Positions 61,401 to 64,000 of a DNA stretch of 64,000 nucleotides are shown here, piece by piece. The notes beneath the pieces were generated by a model that saw nothing but the letters and a program-made list of their open reading frames with translations, did not search any database and was not told the origin of the DNA. The DNA comes from Chrysoperla carnea (taxonomy: Eukaryota > Arthropoda > Insecta > Neuroptera > Chrysopidae), in assembly GCF_905475395.1 (NCBI RefSeq), contig NC_058342.1, forward strand, positions 35,670,140 to 35,734,139. The letters are read 5' to 3'. Position 1 is the stretch's first letter. Every line of letters starts with the position of its first letter. The translations under genes and the position numbers were made by a program.

Positions 61401-63564
61401 TACTCACTCCCAAGATCCTTTGACTACGTTCTACCCTCTCCGGTATCACAACGGACCCTATGGTCTAAGTGTGTCCCACCCCAGGATAGTCACTCTAATT
61501 TAACCTTAATCAACTTTCATGCAATAGGTCTAAAGTCAAGCGCAGTATTTGACATAATCTTTTCAGAATGGTCAATTCAGAATATTTTCAATGAAAATTT
61601 GTATAGTTTAAAAAATTAAGAACCGTTCTTTTGAATTTTTCCGTCGTTCTGAAATGATTGCCAAAGACTGCACCAAGTCCTAGATCAAGTATAATTTGTT
61701 TTGTATTTTTGATGAAAAGTGAACAAACCTATTTTCAGTCTTTGTAAAGTTTTTGTAAAACATTGAACTTCAAATGAAATACTGGACCATTGTTTTAATG
61801 GATTTGGATAAATTGGCTGTGTCCAATTTGGTAATGTTAAGTTGTACAGATCGTTTATAAACAATGTATCATAAAAATATGATAAGTCCACTAAACTATT
61901 GATATTTTTTTCGGCATGTTCCGTAATATACGCATATAATTGTTGATTTTTTTCGTTAATTTTTCGAAATATTGGCGATTCCATTGTTTTATTGAATTCA
62001 TACTCATATTTTGGACATTTTTTTGAGCCAGCTAAAATCTAAAACAAATGGAAAAAAATATAATAATTATTATTCAGGACCGATTCAGTAATCGTGCGAT
62101 CTAAATCGTTTTTAAAACGTTCGGTTACTATCTGGGAGAAACTTACATTATCGGCATAATCTGGAATGGTATGTACTGGAATTGGCTGCCAATCCTAAAA
62201 AAAAAAATGAATTTTGATTGATTGGAACCAGTATGAGATGAAATTTAAAAAAAAACTAAACTTACATGAACTCCACTCCAAACATCGTCCGCTGAGGGTG
62301 GAAATAAACCGGCTAAATTACTTAAAGCACTCATGATAGTTCGATCGACATCTGTGGAATGAATATAGACCTCATCAAATCGATAATGCTGGGATAATAA
62401 ACGTGCGTAACGTTCTCGAAGCCATTGTCCTAAAGCAAAATGTTGGGATTTTCCTCTCTGAAAAAAAAAACATGAAGAATTTCTTAATATACAATTTTAT
62501 TTCCAGTATCGTGGTATTTATTTCGAATTTGAACACACGTTTGTTTCATTCGAACAAAAAGAAGACGCTGATGAATCAGACATCTTCAAAACCACCTCTC
62601 TCCGTTGATCTACGATAAAGTGAATAAGTCTATTGTTTGGAGATAAATATGATTAAATATATTAAATATTACTTACATTAGTCAACTGACCCGGGCCAAG
62701 TGAGGTCCATAATGAATAATTTGCATTTGGGTCTGTTGGATATTGTAAAATTGGTGTACGATCTCCATGTCTAAAAATCTACCCACAAAACAAATATTAG
62801 TTTAATTACTATAAAAAAAAAATCAAAAAAATATAGAAATGGCCCCCCGCATAATGGAAAATTTCGAAAAGTATTATAAAATATTTCACAATGATTCTAA
62901 AGCCATATTTTGCGAATCTTAAAAAAGAAGATGAGTGTTGTAATCAAGCCTTTAGTACCTGAATCAATAAGCCCTCGATGTTCTCCTTGAGAAAATTTCA
63001 TTTCCTGGAGGTACTTTCCAGTAAAAAGTCATATTACGTAGAAAATTACAATATTCCCTTTAAAAAATTAGGTCCTTATTTCTTCTACCTTTTTACCAGT
63101 CCTTGTTTCAGCAAATGAAAATCGTTATGAAATATTTATCATCCGGTATTAGGAAACATTGAAATATCTATGCGGAAATTTCCTATTCTAATCAAAAATG
63201 ATCTAATTTTTAGACCCCTCCAAGAAAGTAGCAAGAAAATGGGACACCACTTTGACCTGACCATCTTACAGTTTAAATAAATTCAAATATATTCGTAAAA
63301 TCGAAAAATCACAAGGAATTCTAACAAAAACAATCTAAATTTGGACACAAAATTATTGAAATTGGTCTTAAATTTTAACATTTTTATCATTAATTGGAGG
63401 GCCACTTCAAAATTCTTATCGTCCTTTATCCTTTCCAAAAACAATTTAAAAAAAAGTACACTTACAATTGTTGTAAAAATCGTATCCTTTGAAGTAACAC
63501 TACAATTAAATTTATAAAAACTATTTATAATAATTAATATAAAAATCACGTATTTTTTGAACAT
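58436..63564 (-). CDS. Histidine acid phosphatase, membrane-anchored (prostatic/lysosomal type)
   Basis: Hydrolyses phosphate monoesters at acid pH through a phosphohistidine intermediate. Exons 5'->3': 63466-63564, 62677-62778, 62266-62457, 62147-62194, 61729-62038, 61070-61278, 60602-60794, 58436-58563; GT/AG throughout, in phase, 426 residues. Seen: a signal peptide (MFKKYVIFILIIINSF), catalytic RHGDRTP with nucleophile H37, the STDVDRT block, the SAHDTT motif with H281/D282, a CDEFC pair matching the conserved C-x3-C disulfide, and sites N-K-T, N-L-T, N-W-T and N-E-T for glycosylation. The last exon encodes a hydrophobic helix (about residues 386-405) and a 21-residue cytoplasmic tail, so the mature enzyme should be type I membrane-bound, in lysosomes or at the surface. 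Insect relatives are often named venom acid phosphatase Acph-1; nothing here points to venom. Confidence 0.95.
58711..58737 (+). repeat. Isolated family A tail (TCACTCTAGCCTAACCTAAC)
   Basis: Only the last bases of the retrotransposon 3' end plus its CCTAA-type tail are recognisable, about 110 bp upstream of a longer fragment of the same family. Probably an extremely truncated copy. Confidence 0.4.
58850..59340 (+). mobile_element. Family A retrotransposon fragment with internal tandem duplication
   Basis: Homologous to 39340-39741: it holds the ACAAGATAGATATGGTC, GTTCCGAAGA, GCATCACGATTA.TGCAGGAGC and TATGGTCTAA blocks. A segment of about 174 bp is present twice in a row (from about 58929 and 59103), the copies clearly diverged. 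The tail is degenerate (CTCTTATCCAACTTA). It lies in intron 7 of the acid phosphatase gene, opposite to its transcription. Confidence 0.7.
61350..61508 (+). mobile_element. Family A retrotransposon 3' fragment in acid phosphatase intron 5
   Basis: Contains CGGTATCACAACGGACCCTA, TGGTCTAAGTGTGTCCCACC and CCAGGATAGTCACTCTAA with a decayed tail (TTTAACCTTAATC). No reading frame of note; an open stretch across it is accidental. Confidence 0.6.
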
Positions 63565-64000
63565 TTTTTTAAGTTGTACGAGTTATTTCAATTCGTTTAA
63601 AAATTTGTCTCAAAACATATTCTAAATTTGTGAAGAGGTTTTGTGTTGAATTAGAGATATTTCTTCTCTAATAAATTTCTTTCTGAGTCCAAATTTCAAA
63701 TAATAAATGAATAATGATTTTTGTTACAAAATTTATTTAAAAATTGATAACATATTGTTATTTGGATTTCCACGTTTCATAATAATAGTTTTCATTTGTG
63801 TAAACTTATGTCAAATTTAAGAAATAAATATTTTACGTCAAAATAAATAACACATTTTTTCCCATATACTTACAAATAATAGACTGCTATTTTAAATATC
63901 ACAAACGTACATTAAATATAGACTGACAGTGATTGTATTTATAATCCGAAAAAATAATAGTTTGAGTAATTATCAGTCAAGTCAAGACACAACTAAAATT
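63565..64000 (-). other. Upstream region of the acid phosphatase
   Basis: 5' flank of the first coding exon; A+T-rich, no TATA box or initiator that can be singled out. Confidence 0.3.

Noticed and set aside
61347-61619. 90-codon plus-strand frame
   Set aside because: It runs across a retrotransposon 3' end within an intron; composition and content are non-coding.
1-64000. CRISPR arrays, bacterial operons or endogenous viral genes
   Set aside because: No regularly spaced direct repeats with unique spacers and no viral polymerase, capsid or integrase frame was seen.

Overview
The window is nuclear DNA from an insect. Its very high A+T content, split genes with GT...AG introns and arthropod-type neural genes show this, as do short interspersed repeats and fragmented non-LTR retrotransposons whose 3' ends carry CCTAA repeats like the insect telomere motif. 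The order cannot be fixed from the sequence. Nothing bacterial, viral or CRISPR-like was seen.

Four protein-coding genes can be supported. (1) Minus strand, 4092-32550: a voltage-gated calcium channel alpha-2/delta subunit. All 21 coding exons could be joined in phase (3801 nt, 1266 residues), including a 100-nt exon and a short last exon that are not evident as open frames. Intron 4 is about 15.6 kb and full of repeats. (2) Plus strand, 45696-50527: a sodium- and chloride-dependent GABA transporter (SLC6 family, Gat), nine coding exons, 632 residues. (3) Minus strand, 54566-55288: an intronless protein with six C2H2 zinc fingers. (4) Minus strand, 58436-63564: a histidine acid phosphatase, eight exons, 426 residues, with a signal peptide and a C-terminal membrane anchor.

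The two neural genes both act at synapses: alpha-2/delta sets presynaptic calcium channel density and Gat clears GABA. They are neighbours on opposite strands, but I see no evidence that they are co-regulated. The zinc-finger and phosphatase genes look like unrelated neighbours.

The rest is largely repeat-derived: two pogo/Tigger-like elements with paired TIRs and TA flanks, several fold-back (MITE-like) elements, a tRNA-derived SINE, a possible second SINE, a dispersed family ending in matched ATACCATG-type repeats (one copy nested in another element), Helitron-like fragments, two kinds of non-LTR retrotransposon remnant, and diverged tandem repeats. No wholly new gene system was found. The observations most worth checking are a 27-bp minus-strand hairpin downstream of alpha-2/delta with no mismatches, an intronic hairpin in the same gene, the co-varying ends of the dispersed repeat, and the telomere-like tails of the retrotransposon family.
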